Source: Stutzerimonas urumqiensis
GTDB lineage: Bacteria > Pseudomonadota > Gammaproteobacteria > Pseudomonadales > Pseudomonadaceae
Reading direction: 5' to 3'
Length of the DNA: 64,000 nt
Assembly (NCBI RefSeq): GCF_003640395.1
Contig: NZ_RBZQ01000006.1
Location: 186,001-250,000 of the forward strand
Program-made: the position numbers and the translations under genes
In this document: piece after piece, positions 62,867-64,000 of the stretch
How the letters are laid out: each line of letters opens with the position of its first letter
Position numbering within the stretch: the first letter of the stretch is position 1
The notes under the pieces: model-generated
Told to the model about the DNA's origin: nothing
The model's database searches: none
Seen by the model: only the letters and a program-made list of their open reading frames with translations

Positions 62867-64000
62867 GCCGGTTGCTCCGAAACGGTAAGCCTGTGGGCGG
62901 TCGGGAGCGCCTGGCGGGCGAGGTCGGTGGTCGTTTCGCCGCTGCCGGTGACGCTGCCGCTGTCGGTGTGTTGATGCCCGGTCGGCCCGAACATCAGGCG
63001 ATCGCGCAGGTCACTCAGGTTCCGGCGTTCGCGGACCTGGCGCAGGTACCAGCCGCTGTCGCGGGTATCGCCGTACAGGCAGGCGCCGACCAGCCGGTCG
63101 CCGCGCATGACAAGTTTCTTGTACACGCCGGCGACGGGGTCGCGCAGGGTGATGCTTTCGGTGCCTTCGCCGCCCAGGAAGTCGCCGGCCGAGAACAGGT
63201 CGATGCCGGTGACCTTCAGCTTGGTCGAAGTCACCGAGCCCTCGTAGCGCGAGAAGCCGAGCATCGCCAGGTGATTGGCGCAGACCCTGGCCTGCTCGAA
63301 CAGCGGTGCGACCAGACCATAGCCGACGCCGCGGTGGCTGACGCATTCGCCGACGGCGTAGATGCGCGGGTCGTAGGTTTGCAGGGTGTCGTTGACCAGG
63401 ATGCCGCGATGGCAGGGCAAGCCCGCCTGCTGGGCCAGTTCGCTGTTGGGGCGGATACCGGCGGCCATCACCACCAGGTCGGCCGGCAGGGTTTCGCCGT
63501 CGGCCAGGCGCACGGTGCGAACGCGGCCTCGCTCATCGCCGATCAGGTCGGTCGTCTGCCGGTTCAGCAGAAAGCGCAGGCCACGCGATTCCAGCTCCAT
63601 CTGCAACAGCTCGGCGGCGGCGCGGTCGAGCTGGCGCTCCATCAGCCACTCGCCGAGGTGCACCACCGTGACGCTCATGCCGCGCAGGGCCAGCCCGTTG
63701 GCCGCTTCCAGGCCGAGCAGGCCACCGCCGATGACCACCGCATGGCGATGCGTGCGGGCGGTTCGCAGCATGGTCTCGGTGTCGGCGATGTCGCGGTAGC
63801 CGATGACGCCGTCCAGCCGGTTGCCGGGAATCGGCAGCGTGAAGGGCCGCGACCCGGTGGCAATGAGCAGGCGGTCGTAACGCGCTTCGGTGCCGTCGTC
63901 GGCGATGACGCGCCGGCGTACGCGGTCGATCGTCACCACGGTCCGCCCGGTCAGCAGGCGAATGCCGTTGGCCGCATACCAGGAGGTCGGGTTCAGGACG
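62863..64000 (-). CDS. NirB-N-terminus-like NAD(P)/FAD oxidoreductase, 5' end outside the window
   Basis: The gene starts to the right of position 64000; 378 codons and the stop are visible. The protein has FAD/NAD motifs: LLIATGSRP (GxxSxP-type), VVIGGGLLGLEAANGLALRG, a VVMAAGIRPN segment and the IYAVGECVSHRG motif, as in the N-terminal half of NADH-dependent nitrite reductases. After the FAD domains it ends in a short polar tail without the siroheme domain or the CxC [2Fe-2S] part, so it is probably the electron-donating subunit of nitrate reductase. It overlaps nasA by four bases. Confidence 0.92.
   Translation of the reverse strand, partial: VLNPTSWYAANGIRLLTGRTVVTIDRVRRRVIADDGTEARYDRLLIATGSRPFTLPIPGNRLDGVIGYRDIADTETMLRTARTHRHAVVIGGGLLGLEAANGLALRGMSVTVVHLGEWLMERQLDRAAAELLQMELESRGLRFLLNRQTTDLIGDERGRVRTVRLADGETLPADLVVMAAGIRPNSELAQQAGLPCHRGILVNDTLQTYDPRIYAVGECVSHRGVGYGLVAPLFEQARVCANHLAMLGFSRYEGSVTSTKLKVTGIDLFSAGDFLGGEGTESITLRDPVAGVYKKLVMRGDRLVGACLYGDTRDSGWYLRQVRERRNLSDLRDRLMFGPTGHQHTDSGSVTGSGETTTDLARQALPTAHRLTVSEQPA

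Noticed and set aside
62863..64000. Complete NirB nitrite reductase
   Set aside because: The protein stops after the FAD/NAD domains and lacks the [2Fe-2S] and siroheme parts; only its start is missing from the window.

Overview
The window looks like chromosome from a Pseudomonas-type gammaproteobacterium, most likely the Stutzerimonas (Pseudomonas stutzeri) group. This rests on high GC, strong G/C third-position bias, protein sequences close to Pseudomonas families (NAD-GDH of about 1616 aa, PyrD, RMF, RlmKL, OprD-type porin), and a gene order that largely follows what I recall of the P. aeruginosa PA3016-PA3068 region. The genus is an inference. There are no insertion sequences, prophage genes, rRNAs or CRISPR arrays; one tRNA is present.

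Left part (1-23 kb): the end of a TRAP transporter (dctQ partial, dctM); the giant NAD-glutamate dehydrogenase gdhB; two small conserved proteins; pyrD, rmf, rlmKL, dacB and yggL; a FUSC membrane protein and dgt; a three-gene operon of small envelope or ribosome-associated stress proteins (DUF883, holin-like and a 102-aa protein); an OprD-family porin; a glutaredoxin-like protein; tRNA-Pro(CGG); a small lipoprotein; and the molybdenum cofactor genes mobA, moaB and moeA.

Middle part (23-39 kb): an exopolysaccharide locus read on the minus strand. From promoter-proximal to distal it encodes a WcaJ-type priming transferase, a Wzb phosphatase, a Wzc co-polymerase/kinase, a secreted GH5 endoglucanase, a pyruvyl transferase, a Wzx-like flippase, an FrhB-like iron-sulfur protein, a Wzy-like polymerase, a GT2 and a WecG/TagA transferase, then Wza after a 337-bp gap and a VanZ-like protein. 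An acyltransferase converges on it. The parts describe a Wzx/Wzy-dependent, probably pyruvylated and possibly acylated polymer with a short repeat unit. I do not recognise it as alginate, Psl or Pel. This is the best candidate here for an undescribed system.

Right part (39-59 kb): yegS, cheV with a well-formed FliA (sigma-28) promoter, a MOSC protein, slt, an Uup-type ABC-F ATPase with a Cys-containing partner of unknown function, a universal stress protein, a YafJ-type amidotransferase flanked by two small membrane-protein genes, a MoxR AAA+ / GFA / VWA-CoxE cluster, a DUF748-like protein, cysK, an EamA exporter, aceK, and a TonB-dependent receptor resembling YncD/PqqU.

End (59-64 kb): a 40-codon gene with a near-perfect Shine-Dalgarno, and an assimilatory nitrate reductase operon on the minus strand. 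That operon holds a NirB-N-terminus-like FAD protein cut by the window end, the NasA catalytic subunit with a C-terminal BFD-type [2Fe-2S] domain, and the uroporphyrinogen-III methyltransferase that feeds siroheme synthesis. The Mo-cofactor genes at 20-23 kb would serve NasA.
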